Positions 53,666-62,364 of a stretch of DNA of 64,000 nucleotides are shown here, in pieces (the stretch's first letter is position 1; the number at the start of each line of letters is the position of its first letter). Source of the stretch: Fischerella sp. CENA71 (GTDB lineage: Bacteria > Cyanobacteriota > Cyanobacteriia > Cyanobacteriales > Nostocaceae). Below the pieces are notes generated by a model that saw only the letters and a list, made by a program, of their open reading frames with translations, searched no databases and had not been told where the DNA came from. Location: the NCBI GenBank assembly GCA_024239075.1, contig JANBVI010000088.1, forward strand, positions 62,001 through 126,000, read 5' to 3'. The position numbers and the translations under genes were made by a program.

Positions 53666-55576
53666 ATGGTTCAAGATAGAAGCAGCGATACAGTTCGCAT
53701 CAATGCTAGAAAAACAGATGCTTTTGATATTTTCAACTTTCAGCACTATATTGGGCCGAACCCTTACTTAAATACGGGAGCGCTAGTATTTGATTTTGCT
53801 CTCACAGAGTCTTGGCGATCGCTACCTGTTGAAGATTATGTGGAAATTATTGGCGATCGCTACCCCCAGATCAAAAACGAAACCTATGATTCTCACGCTC
53901 AACTGTTTGCGCGCACCGTATCAGAAGTGAATAAGCTGGATATGGATTTGCACCTTGATCGCTGGAGTATTCAACCCAATGGTCGATATACTAGAATTGC
54001 TATCCAATCCCTACATGAAGACACAACACGATCTGTAGCTTATTTTGTTTGGGATTGGTTTGAAGCGATTACTCGCGAAGATGATGTAGAGTTTGAAGAA
54101 CAATTACGGACGCTGCAAAAAAAATTCCGACTCTCTGCTTACGGTGGCCCTACAATTTACGCCTTATTGCGAACAGCTTACAAAAAAGCAATTCCTACCT
54201 TTCATATATGGGAGGAAAGACTAACACAATACGGTTATGGGAAAAAACAAATTCGCGGTATCGCCACAACATTTGACAGTGATAGTCACCTAGACTCAGA
54301 CTTTACTACCCGCAAAGATGACTGTAAAGAATTCTTAAAAATCTTGGGTTTCCCAGTACCCAAGGGTGATATAGTTTTTACCAAAAAAGAAGCTTTGGCG
54401 GTAGCCAGACAGATTGGTTATCCAGTTGCAGTCAAACCTGTAGTTGGTCACAAAGGCATTGGTGTAACCGCAGATGTGCGAGATGAAGATGATTTAGAAG
54501 CTGCTTATGGCAGAGCAGTCGAAGCGATTCCTGAAAATGAGCCAATCCGGATTATCGTAGAAAAAAGTATTCGCGGTAAAGATTATCGCTTACTATGTGT
54601 GAATGGTAAATTTGTCGCCGCTACCGAACGCCGTCCAGCATCAGTTATTGGTGACGGCTATTCAACAATTGACGAGTTAATCGAAAAAGAAAATCGTAAA
54701 TCTGCTCGTTTAGACACACCCACCTCACCCATGAGTAAAATTCAGCGCGATGAGGCGATGGAACTATATCTAGACGAACAGGGTTTGTCATTAGATAGTG
54801 TGATTGACAGAGACAGAACTGTTTATCTTCGCAAAGTTGCTAATCTTTCTGCTGGTGGTATGAGCATTGATGCGACATATAATGTTCACCCCGATAATAT
54901 TATTTTGGCACAAGATATTGCCCAGCACTTCCGGTTAGTTTGTCTGGGGATTGATGTCATTTCTGAAAATCTTTCTCAATCATGGAAAGAGAGTGAATTT
55001 GCTATTTTGGAAATCAATGCAGCTCCTGGTATTTTGATGCATCTGAACCCCGCCATTGGTGAAAGTGTGGATGTACCTACATATATTTTGGAAACCTTTT
55101 TTAGAACAGATGCTGATTCCAGGATACCAATTCTCACCTTTAACCAAATTTCGGTGAAAGAATTACAAGAAACTATTGATCATATTCTTTTGCAAAATCC
55201 AAATTGGACAATCGGAGCTGTTTGTCGCGAAGGTGTGTTTGTGAATCGCTCCGAAAAATTTTTGAATAAAAATTACAATAGCAACGTCTATACTTTGTTG
55301 CGTAATCCGAAACTGGATTTATTAATTGCTGAGTACCAAGATGATATTTTAGAAAAAGAGGGTATGTTCTATGACCGTAGCAATTTAGTAGTGCTAAATA
55401 ATCCTACACCAACCGAGATGATGTTGATGCGTGATGTCTTGGAAAACTCGACTGTGGTAATTAGAAAAGGAGAGACTATTTCAATTCATCGCCAAGGTTT
55501 AATTGAAGAGTATACATTGGGAGAAGATGAACCATTGACTAGGGTTTATTTGAAAGAAATCAGCACTATTTTGTGA
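53666..55576 (+). CDS. cphA2: cyanophycin synthetase 2 (beta-Asp-Arg polymerase), short form
   Basis: A 636-residue protein homologous to the N-terminal and ATP-grasp parts of cyanophycin synthetase: an N-domain (NFQHYIGPNPYLNTGALVFD), an ATP-grasp domain (about 215-490) with VAVKPVVGHKGIGVTADV, IIVEKSIRGKDYRLLCV and ILEINAAPGILMHLNP, and a C-terminal remnant of the Mur-ligase-like domain. Canonical CphA1 is about 870-900 residues and has a GTNGKTT P-loop in that last domain; here no such loop is present. This is the CphA2 architecture, known to polymerise beta-Asp-Arg dipeptides directly using one ATP site. Next to cyanophycinase it would recycle the dipeptide that CphB releases. Confidence 0.92.
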   Translation: MVQDRSSDTVRINARKTDAFDIFNFQHYIGPNPYLNTGALVFDFALTESWRSLPVEDYVEIIGDRYPQIKNETYDSHAQLFARTVSEVNKLDMDLHLDRWSIQPNGRYTRIAIQSLHEDTTRSVAYFVWDWFEAITREDDVEFEEQLRTLQKKFRLSAYGGPTIYALLRTAYKKAIPTFHIWEERLTQYGYGKKQIRGIATTFDSDSHLDSDFTTRKDDCKEFLKILGFPVPKGDIVFTKKEALAVARQIGYPVAVKPVVGHKGIGVTADVRDEDDLEAAYGRAVEAIPENEPIRIIVEKSIRGKDYRLLCVNGKFVAATERRPASVIGDGYSTIDELIEKENRKSARLDTPTSPMSKIQRDEAMELYLDEQGLSLDSVIDRDRTVYLRKVANLSAGGMSIDATYNVHPDNIILAQDIAQHFRLVCLGIDVISENLSQSWKESEFAILEINAAPGILMHLNPAIGESVDVPTYILETFFRTDADSRIPILTFNQISVKELQETIDHILLQNPNWTIGAVCREGVFVNRSEKFLNKNYNSNVYTLLRNPKLDLLIAEYQDDILEKEGMFYDRSNLVVLNNPTPTEMMLMRDVLENSTVVIRKGETISIHRQGLIEEYTLGEDEPLTRVYLKEISTIL

Positions 55577-55848
55577 TTGCTGGGTTGTAATTGCGATCGC
55601 AAAATCTATTTTGGCGACTCCCGAAACAGTAATTGCGATCGCTTGACTTTTTGGACAGTCACTACAAAATTTATATAAGATTGCTATAGAAGTACTGTAA
55701 AATTGCGTTGGACAGGGAAATCTAGATATATAAGCCCCATTATGCAATACTGAGTAATGTTTTTGTGTGAATTCGGTTTAAATTCGCAAAAATAAGGGTA
55801 TATAACTGAATAAATTATTAGCACTCCTGTGTATTGGAGAGCTTGCCA

Positions 55849-57951
55849 ATGCTTTACCTTCTCCAACGTCTTGTCCTGATCATACTTTGTCTCACTTTCC
55901 TGGTTGCGTGTGATTTTTCGATACCGCGGTCTTCGATAACACAAATACCAACAACACAACGCCGTACAAAAGAAGCTTTGCAGTTACAGCAACAAGGACT
56001 GCAACAGTTAAATCAAGGTAATTATCGCGAAGCTTTAGCAAACTTTGAACAGGCTTTAACTATTTTTAAAGAAACTGAGGAACGTCAAAACCAGACTACG
56101 ACGCTTAAATATATTGGGCAGACTTACGAGAAATTGCGCGAGTATCCCAAAGCTCTAGAATATGATCAGCAAGCTTTGGCGATCGCCAAAGAAACTGATA
56201 ACAAGACTGAGGAAATGGAAATTCTCAGTCACATCGGTGTAATTTACTACAAAACAGGTGTTTACACGAAAGCACAGGAGCTTTATCAACAAGCTTTGGT
56301 GATGGGCAAAGAAACTGATAATATGCAAGCCCAAGCAGAAATTCTTCACGAAATAGCTTTTCTTTTTGAAGCACAGCAAAAGCCAGAGTTAGCGATCGCT
56401 TTTTACAAGCAAGCAATTAATGCTTTGGAGGAAATGGACTCTGATTCCAAACTATCCCCACAACAACCAATTCAAAAGTTTGATACAAACAGGTTTACAA
56501 ATACTTTTCGCCATCTAGCTGATTTGTTACTCAAGCAAAACCGTATAGTAGAAGCACAAGCAGCAGTTGACTCGCTCAAAGTTCAAGAACTAGATGGTTA
56601 TCTCAATAATGTCCGAGACAAAGCCAAAACACCACAAAAAATGGAATATCTGCAACCAGAACAGCAGATTATAGATAAATTTAATCAGGAAATTTCTGTT
56701 GTAGTCAAACAAGGTAAAGAACTGAGTGAACTACAAAAGATTCCTGAAAAAGATCGCACTCCCCAACAAGAGACACGCAGACAAGAACTTGAAACTGCTC
56801 AAAGAGAAACTTTAAAAGATTTTCTCAAATTTAGCGATAGTCCAGAAGTCATGGCTCATGTTCAAGAACTCAACCGGACTACTGGTGGCGAAAATCTGAA
56901 TCCTAAAATACTCAGACGTCTGCAAGACTTTATTAAGCAAGTAGATATAAATGCAGTTTTACTTTATCCCCTAATTCTAGAAGATCGCTTGGAACTGGTG
57001 TTAGTCACTCCCTATACACCCCCAATCCGTCGTTCTGTACCTGTGAAACGCCAAGAACTAAACCGAACAATTGAAGAATTTCGCAAAGCGTTAGAAGATC
57101 CACCAAAAGATGCGAAAAACCCAGGACAAAAACTTTACAATTGGCTAATCCGACCGATTGAACCTGCTCTTAAAGAAGCTCATACAAAAACTATTATTTA
57201 TGCACCGGATGAAGAATTACGCTACATACCCTTGGCAGCGCTTTATGATGGTAAAGAGTGGTTAGTGCAGAATTACCAAGTAAATAATATTACTGCTTTG
57301 AGTCTCACTGATTTACAAGAACGTCCACAGAATTTGAAGATATTAGCAGGTGCTTTTACACGAGGAAATTACGATATCAAAGTTGGTAAACGTACTTTCA
57401 AGTTGGGCGGATTACCTTTTGCAGGGAAAGAAGTAGAAAATGTGACGTCAGCGTTTCCTGGTTCAGAAAAATTAATTAATTCACAATTCACTGAACAAGA
57501 AACCCTAAAGCTGATGAGCAATTATCCGATTCTTCATTTTGCCACCCATGCTGCTTTTGTGCCGGGTGCGCCGAATGAATCTTTTATTTTGTTTGGTGAT
57601 GGTAAAGCAGCGAATTTTCAGAATTTACGATTTTGGAATCTTTCTAACACCGATTTAGTAGTACTAAGCGCCTGCGAAACTGGTTTGGGAGGAGAGTTAG
57701 GCGACGGTATAGAGATTTTGGGATTTGGCTATGTGATGCAAGAAGCAGGTGCAAAAGCTGCGATCGCTTCATTATGGCAAGTTGCCGATGATGGTACACA
57801 AGCCCTGATGAATGCTTTCTACGCTGCACTCAAACAAGATAAACTCAGCAAAGTCGCAGCCCTACAAAAAGCCCAATTATCATTAATCGATAGCATTTAC
57901 GATCATCCCTACTACTGGGCAAGTTTTATTTTAATTGGCAATGGGATGTGA
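55849..57951 (+). CDS. TPR-CHAT lipoprotein with intact His/Cys dyad
   Basis: A 700-residue protein from ATG 55849; a TTG five codons upstream is less likely. The signal peptide ends with the lipobox LVACD, so it is probably a lipoprotein. Residues 38-200 hold TPRs (LQQQGLQQLNQGNYREALAN, LKYIGQTYEKLREYPKALEY, LSHIGVIYYKTGVYTKAQEL), followed by a coiled-coil-like linker and a C-terminal CHAT caspase-like domain. His567 (HFATHAAF) and Cys609 (LSACETGLGG) form the expected catalytic dyad. It is typical of the expanded cyanobacterial TPR-CHAT family, whose targets are mostly unknown. No gasdermin-like or effector gene is adjacent. Confidence 0.92.
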   Translation: MLYLLQRLVLIILCLTFLVACDFSIPRSSITQIPTTQRRTKEALQLQQQGLQQLNQGNYREALANFEQALTIFKETEERQNQTTTLKYIGQTYEKLREYPKALEYDQQALAIAKETDNKTEEMEILSHIGVIYYKTGVYTKAQELYQQALVMGKETDNMQAQAEILHEIAFLFEAQQKPELAIAFYKQAINALEEMDSDSKLSPQQPIQKFDTNRFTNTFRHLADLLLKQNRIVEAQAAVDSLKVQELDGYLNNVRDKAKTPQKMEYLQPEQQIIDKFNQEISVVVKQGKELSELQKIPEKDRTPQQETRRQELETAQRETLKDFLKFSDSPEVMAHVQELNRTTGGENLNPKILRRLQDFIKQVDINAVLLYPLILEDRLELVLVTPYTPPIRRSVPVKRQELNRTIEEFRKALEDPPKDAKNPGQKLYNWLIRPIEPALKEAHTKTIIYAPDEELRYIPLAALYDGKEWLVQNYQVNNITALSLTDLQERPQNLKILAGAFTRGNYDIKVGKRTFKLGGLPFAGKEVENVTSAFPGSEKLINSQFTEQETLKLMSNYPILHFATHAAFVPGAPNESFILFGDGKAANFQNLRFWNLSNTDLVVLSACETGLGGELGDGIEILGFGYVMQEAGAKAAIASLWQVADDGTQALMNAFYAALKQDKLSKVAALQKAQLSLIDSIYDHPYYWASFILIGNGM

Positions 57952-58022
57952 TAAGGAATAGTTTTTTGTTTTCTGTTTCTTTTGGAGTATTTACTTTTAT
58001 AAATTCAAAAAATAATATCTAT

Positions 58023-58080
58023 TTGTAGTTCCTGACATGACACAAATAAAATGGTGGATTCATGTGTCACGCAACTACAA
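58023..58080. repeat. interrupted inverted repeat upstream of the pst promoter
   Basis: TTGTAGTT (58023-58030) pairs with AACTACAA (58073-58080), and TGACACA (58038-58044) with TGTGTCA (58063-58069). It lies 72 bp past the CHAT gene stop and 47 bp before the Pho-box-like array, so it may terminate the CHAT transcript. Confidence 0.6.
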
Positions 58081-58126
58081 TACTAAATTAGAATTTTCTT
58101 TGAAAAAAGATTTAATAAAGTCAAAT

Positions 58127-58178
58127 TTTAACTAATTTTTATCAATTAATTAAGTCATTCATAAACTGTTCTTAACTA
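58127..58178 (+). promoter_or_regulatory. Pho-box-like array upstream of pstS
   Basis: Five 8-bp units with exact 3-bp spacers: TTTAACTA, TTTATCAA, ATTAAGTC, CATAAACT and CTTAACTA (58127, 58138, 58149, 58160, 58171). The outer two match the cyanobacterial PhoB/SphR consensus YTTAAYYW fully and the inner ones partly. A TATAAA at 58177-58182 could be the -10 element. Confidence 0.6.
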
Positions 58179-58244
58179 TAAAGAATGTAGTTTTATCTCA
58201 GGTTGAAATTTCAGCATAAATTTGGTCATTCAATCTGAGGAAAT

Positions 58245-59285
58245 ATGAATTTTTCTATCAGCGTTTTTAATCGTATAGCTACTACTTCAGTGGTAACGGC
58301 GGCTGTTGCGTTTGGACCATTTTTTGCAGCGATCGCTCAAGCTGTTACTCTGAATGGTGCAGGTGCAACCTTCCCTGCTCCATTGTATGAGAGATATGCT
58401 CGTGAAATAAAAAAAGACCTGCCAGACATGAAAATTAACTACCAAGGTATTGGTAGTGGTGGCGGTGTGAATCAAACGATTGCTGGGACTGTTGACTTTG
58501 GTGCAAGTGATGCTGCAATGACCGATGCTGAAATTGCTAAAGTCAAGCAGGGAGTAATTTTAGTACCTACCGCAGGTGGTGCGGTTTCTGTTGTTTATAA
58601 TGTTCCAGGTGTTAGCGATCTGAAATTATCTCGTACTACATTACCAGGTATTTTCTCTGGTCAAATTACTAAATGGAACGATCCGAAAATTAAAGCAGAT
58701 AACCCTGGTGTTAATCTTCCAAATCTGCCAATTAAATCTGTGGTTCGTGCTGATAGTAGCGGTACAACTTTCATTTTTACCAACCATTTAAGCAATATCA
58801 GTGCTTATTTCAAAGGTAGAATTGGTACTAGTAAATCTCCTAGTTGGACTCTATCCAACGCCCTCAAAGGTAAAGGAAACCCAGGCGTAGCTGCTTTGGT
58901 AGCTCGTACTGCTGGTTCGATTGGCTATGTAGAGTATGAATATGCTAATAAAAATAAGCTTAAATCAGCACAAATACAAAACAAAAAAGGAGAATTTGTA
59001 GCTCCTTCTTTACAAGCTGCAAATTCTGCTCTTTCTTCCGTCAGCTTTCCCAGTAATTATCGTGTATTTGTTGGCGACCCTGGTCAAGGTTATCCCATCG
59101 TTGGCTTAACTTGGATTATGGTTTATAAAAGCTACAAAGATCCTGCTAAAGCCCAAGCAGTGAAAAACTTTGTTAAGTGGGTTTTGACTAAAGGTCAAAA
59201 GTTCAATGATGATTTGAACTACACTTCTATTCCCTCTAACGTCGCAAATGATGTCATTAATACTGTAAATAGCAGTGTCAAGTAA
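58245..59285 (+). CDS. pstS: phosphate ABC transporter substrate-binding protein
   Basis: A 346-residue periplasmic phosphate-binding protein. A Sec signal peptide (TAAVAFGPFFAAIAQA) is followed by the PstS core: VTLNGAGATFPAPLYERYA, INYQGIGSGGGVNQTIAG, VDFGASDAAMTD and VRADSSGTTFIFTNHL, the segments that bind orthophosphate. There is no lipobox Cys, so the protein is probably soluble in the periplasm. A GAGGAAA ribosome-binding site precedes the ATG. It is first in the pstSCAB cluster and preceded by the Pho-box-like array, consistent with induction by phosphate starvation through SphS-SphR. Confidence 0.95.
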   Translation: MNFSISVFNRIATTSVVTAAVAFGPFFAAIAQAVTLNGAGATFPAPLYERYAREIKKDLPDMKINYQGIGSGGGVNQTIAGTVDFGASDAAMTDAEIAKVKQGVILVPTAGGAVSVVYNVPGVSDLKLSRTTLPGIFSGQITKWNDPKIKADNPGVNLPNLPIKSVVRADSSGTTFIFTNHLSNISAYFKGRIGTSKSPSWTLSNALKGKGNPGVAALVARTAGSIGYVEYEYANKNKLKSAQIQNKKGEFVAPSLQAANSALSSVSFPSNYRVFVGDPGQGYPIVGLTWIMVYKSYKDPAKAQAVKNFVKWVLTKGQKFNDDLNYTSIPSNVANDVINTVNSSVK

Positions 59286-59333
59286 TTGATCATTTGCTAT
59301 TTCACTAGGATAATTAGTTAGAGATTTAAACCC

Positions 59334-59364
59334 TGTAGGGATGTTGCAGTGTAACATCCCTACA
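59334..59364 (+). promoter_or_regulatory. stable hairpin in the pstS-pstC gap
   Basis: TGTAGGGATGTT and AACATCCCTACA form a perfect 12-bp stem with a 7-nt loop, 48 bp after the pstS stop and before pstC. With no U-run after it, it more likely protects or partly uncouples the pstS message than fully terminates it. It may also be a repeat copy. Confidence 0.6.
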
Positions 59365-59431
59365 TATCGAAGTTATAACTAAAAATCCTTAATTGATTAG
59401 TATTAAACTATCAACCAGCAATCAATAATAA

Positions 59432-60433
59432 ATGACAAATTCATCTGGTTCAGCGTATCAAAATGACCCTCAGCAACCAAAGAAAGTTGATCCTAGTATT
59501 GATATCACAATTATTGAAGGGAAGAATTACCAAATAGACCAAGGTTTTACTTGGATAGTTTATATTTTTGCTGCTTTAACAGTACTTGTATTATTTTGGA
59601 TGAGTTGGGTTATTTATAATCAAGCTCATCCAGCAATTGTGAGATTTGGATTTGGGTTTTTATTGAGCCAAGATTGGGATGTACCCAATAAACTTTTTGG
59701 TGCTTTACCTTATATCTATGGAACTTTAGTTAGTAGTGCGATCGCAGTTTTATTTGCGATACCAGTCGGGCTAGCAGTTTCTTTAATAACAAGCGAAGAT
59801 TTTCTCCCAGAATGGTTGCGAGCAACTTTAGCTTTTGTTGTGGAACTAATCGCAGCAATTCCCAGTGTAATTATTGGATTGTGGGGAATCTTTGTTTTTA
59901 TTCCCTTTATTGAACCCCTACAAAAATGGCTAGCAGCTAATTTGAATTGGATACCTTTATTTAATACTGTAGAACCTTCTGGGTTAAATATATTAACTGC
60001 CGGTATTATTCTTGCCATTATGATCTTACCCACATTGGCTGCAATTTCTCGTGAGGTGTTGCTAGTGATTCCCAAAGAATTACGCAGTGCATCTATGGCT
60101 TTAGGTGGTACACGTTGGGAAACTATTTTTAGAGTATTATTACCAGCAGGTTTTTCGGGAATTATCGGTGCAATAATGTTGGCGTTGGGGAGAGCCTTGG
60201 GTGAAACAATGGCTGTCACAATGGTCATAGGAAACTCTGCCATTATTAGCGCTTCCTTACTTGATCCCGCATATTCAATCCCTGCGGTACTAGCTAATGA
60301 ATTTGCAGAAGCAGAAACAGGATTACATGTTGGTTCTCTCACATATTTAGCTTTAATTTTATTTGCCTTAACTTTAGCTGTAAATATCGGCGCTGTCTTA
60401 TTGGTACAAATAGTTGGTGACAAAAAAATTTAG
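59432..60433 (+). CDS. pstC: phosphate ABC transporter permease PstC
   Basis: A 333-residue permease with a ~40-residue hydrophilic N-terminal extension, then six hydrophobic helices. The coupling EAA loop is SREVLLVIPKELRSASMALG plus GTRWETIFRVLLPAGFSGI. The segment IGLWGIFVFIPFIEPLQKWL is typical of PstC. It pairs with PstA to form the membrane channel of the high-affinity phosphate importer. No clear ribosome-binding site is visible before the ATG at 59432. Confidence 0.95.
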   Translation: MTNSSGSAYQNDPQQPKKVDPSIDITIIEGKNYQIDQGFTWIVYIFAALTVLVLFWMSWVIYNQAHPAIVRFGFGFLLSQDWDVPNKLFGALPYIYGTLVSSAIAVLFAIPVGLAVSLITSEDFLPEWLRATLAFVVELIAAIPSVIIGLWGIFVFIPFIEPLQKWLAANLNWIPLFNTVEPSGLNILTAGIILAIMILPTLAAISREVLLVIPKELRSASMALGGTRWETIFRVLLPAGFSGIIGAIMLALGRALGETMAVTMVIGNSAIISASLLDPAYSIPAVLANEFAEAETGLHVGSLTYLALILFALTLAVNIGAVLLVQIVGDKKI

Positions 60434-60489
60434 TTGTCAATTGTCATTGATCATTGTCCCCCTTCCGATCCCCGATCCCTATTCTTCAT

Positions 60490-61353
60490 ATGAAAACAAA
60501 TGAATCTTTAGCAACAGAATTATTAGCTTCTTTACCCTTAAAACGGCAGCTATTTAATCATGGTATGACTGCGATCGCTTTTATTTTTACAGGTTTAGCA
60601 TTATTGCCTTTACTATCAGTTTTATGGGAAATTCTAGTCCGGGGTACTGCTGGACTCAAACCAGAAATGTTTATTATGTCAGTGATTGATAATGGATTTG
60701 CTAATGCGATTGTTGGTACTTTCATAATGGTGGCGATTGCTGCACTAATTAGTATTCCTATTGGTATTGTCACAGGTATATATTTGGCAGAATTTAGCCA
60801 GGGAAAAAAAACAGCAAATTTTGTTCGCTTTATTACCACGATTCTGACTGGCGTTCCTTCTATTGTTGTGGGCGTATTTGCCTACAGTGTGATAGTGTTA
60901 TTAACAAAATCATTTAGTGCGATCGCAGGTGGTTTTGCTCTTGCGGTTATCATGCTACCGATTGTTATCTTAACAACTGAAGAAGCACTAAAGTTGATTC
61001 CTATTCCTCAGCGTTTAGCATCAGCAGCTTTGGGAGGAACTCGTTTTCAAACTACTTTTTGGATTGTAGTTTCTGCTGCTATACCTGGTATCACCACTGG
61101 TATATTATTAGCTATAGCTCGTGCCGCAGGTGAAACAGCACCCTTGCTTTTTACTGCTTTATTTAGCCTAGATTGGTCACAGGATTTTTTCAGTCCCACA
61201 GCATCACTATCTGTCTTAATTTTTAACCTTTATAATGATCCATCACCAGAAAAAAACCAACTGATTTGGACTGCATGTATAGTATTGTTAGCTTTAGTTT
61301 TATTTACTAGTATTATTTCCCGACTGGTGATTAACAAAACAAGGAAAAAATAG
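60490..61353 (+). CDS. pstA: phosphate ABC transporter permease PstA
   Basis: A 287-residue permease taken from the ATG at 60490; an earlier in-frame start would add repeat-derived residues. Six hydrophobic helices are visible, with the EAA loop TEEALKLIPIPQRLASAALG plus GTRFQTTFWIVVSAAIPGI and the PstA-typical ARAAGETAPLLFTAL. The 56-bp gap after pstC carries a C-rich repeat (CCCCCTTCCGATCCCCGATC) that ends 12 bp before the ATG, so no ribosome-binding site is visible. It forms the importer with PstC and PstB. Confidence 0.95.
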   Translation: MKTNESLATELLASLPLKRQLFNHGMTAIAFIFTGLALLPLLSVLWEILVRGTAGLKPEMFIMSVIDNGFANAIVGTFIMVAIAALISIPIGIVTGIYLAEFSQGKKTANFVRFITTILTGVPSIVVGVFAYSVIVLLTKSFSAIAGGFALAVIMLPIVILTTEEALKLIPIPQRLASAALGGTRFQTTFWIVVSAAIPGITTGILLAIARAAGETAPLLFTALFSLDWSQDFFSPTASLSVLIFNLYNDPSPEKNQLIWTACIVLLALVLFTSIISRLVINKTRKK

Positions 61354-61525
61354 GGTATTTTAGACTAGCTATATATAACGCATTAAAAAGATTTATTTTA
61401 TGTTTAAATATAAAATCAATAATCTTAACAATAGGATTGCTATTTGATTTTTGTTGGCGTAGCCTGCGCTCAAAGAACTTACTAAAGTTTATTTTGATAG
61501 TTGTCTGTTCGTTGTTCCCTAGCTC

Positions 61526-61582
61526 AACTAGTTAAGTTCATAAACCAAATCAGATTTATATATCTAGATATAAACTAGTTAA
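61526..61582. promoter_or_regulatory. direct repeats and palindrome just upstream of pstB
   Basis: AACTAGTTAA occurs twice (61526-61535 and 61573-61582), 47 bp apart, with the perfect palindrome TATATCTAGATATA (61559-61572) touching the second copy. On the - strand TAGTTAAG reads CTTAACTA, a full Pho-box half-site. It may be a separate regulatory point for pstB. Confidence 0.4.
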
Positions 61583-61584
61583 TT

Positions 61585-62364
61585 ATGAGTAAATTAATTC
61601 CAGCCATCACAGTCAAAAATCTTAGCTTCTACTATGGTAGTACTAAGGCACTTGAAGGAATATCAATAAATATTTATCAAAATCAAATTACAGCTATTAT
61701 TGGCCCTAGCGGTTGTGGTAAATCTACTTTTATTAAATCTTTAAATCGAATTGCAGAACTAGAAGGACAAATTCGAGTAGAAGGAAAGCTAGAATTTTTT
61801 GGTCAAAATATTTATGACCGTCGTGTGAATGTTAATCGCCTGCGTCGTCAAATTGGGATGGTATTTCAAAAACCGAATTTATTTCCCATGAGCATTTACG
61901 AAAATGTTGCTTACGGCGTTAAAATTGCTCGATGGTGTCCAAAAACAGAATTAGATGAAATAGTTGAATCAGCAATTAAAGCTGCTGCTTTATGGGATGA
62001 AGTCAAAGATAAATTGCACAAATCTGCTTTGGGACTTTCAGGTGGTCAACAACAACGACTCTGTATAGCCCGTGCTTTAGCAGTTAAACCAAAAGTTTTA
62101 CTCATGGATGAACCTTGTTCAGCCCTTGACCCCATCGCAACTATGAAAATTGAAGAACTAATTTATAGTTTGCGTGGAGAATTAACAATTGCGATTGTCA
62201 CCCATAACATGCAGCAAGCGGCTCGTGTTTCAGATTTTACAGCTTTCTTCAGCACTGATGAAAGTCGTATTGGTCAAATGATTGAATTTGGAGCAACATC
62301 ACAAATCTTTACTACAGCCCTTGATGAACGCACCCGCGATTATGTATCAGGGCGTTTTGGTTAA
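61585..62364 (+). CDS. pstB: phosphate ABC transporter ATP-binding protein
   Basis: A 259-residue ABC ATPase with Walker [10 protein letters not shown] (residues 40-48), Q-loop [20 protein letters not shown], signature [16 protein letters not shown] and Walker [17 protein letters not shown], with the switch His in [25 protein letters not shown] and SALDPIAT are diagnostic of PstB. It is separated from pstA by 231 bp, unusual for a pst operon, and a palindrome and direct repeats sit just before its start. No phoU gene follows within the window. Confidence 0.95.
   Translation: MSKLIPAITVKNLSFYYGSTKALEGISINIYQNQITAIIGPSGCGKSTFIKSLNRIAELEGQIRVEGKLEFFGQNIYDRRVNVNRLRRQIGMVFQKPNLFPMSIYENVAYGVKIARWCPKTELDEIVESAIKAAALWDEVKDKLHKSALGLSGGQQQRLCIARALAVKPKVLLMDEPCSALDPIATMKIEELIYSLRGELTIAIVTHNMQQAARVSDFTAFFSTDESRIGQMIEFGATSQIFTTALDERTRDYVSGRFG

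Noticed and set aside
59716-60423. A 235-codon frame antisense to pstC
   Set aside because: Its Ala/Ile/Lys/Asn-rich product mirrors the codon structure of the permease helices. It has no ribosome-binding site or family signature.
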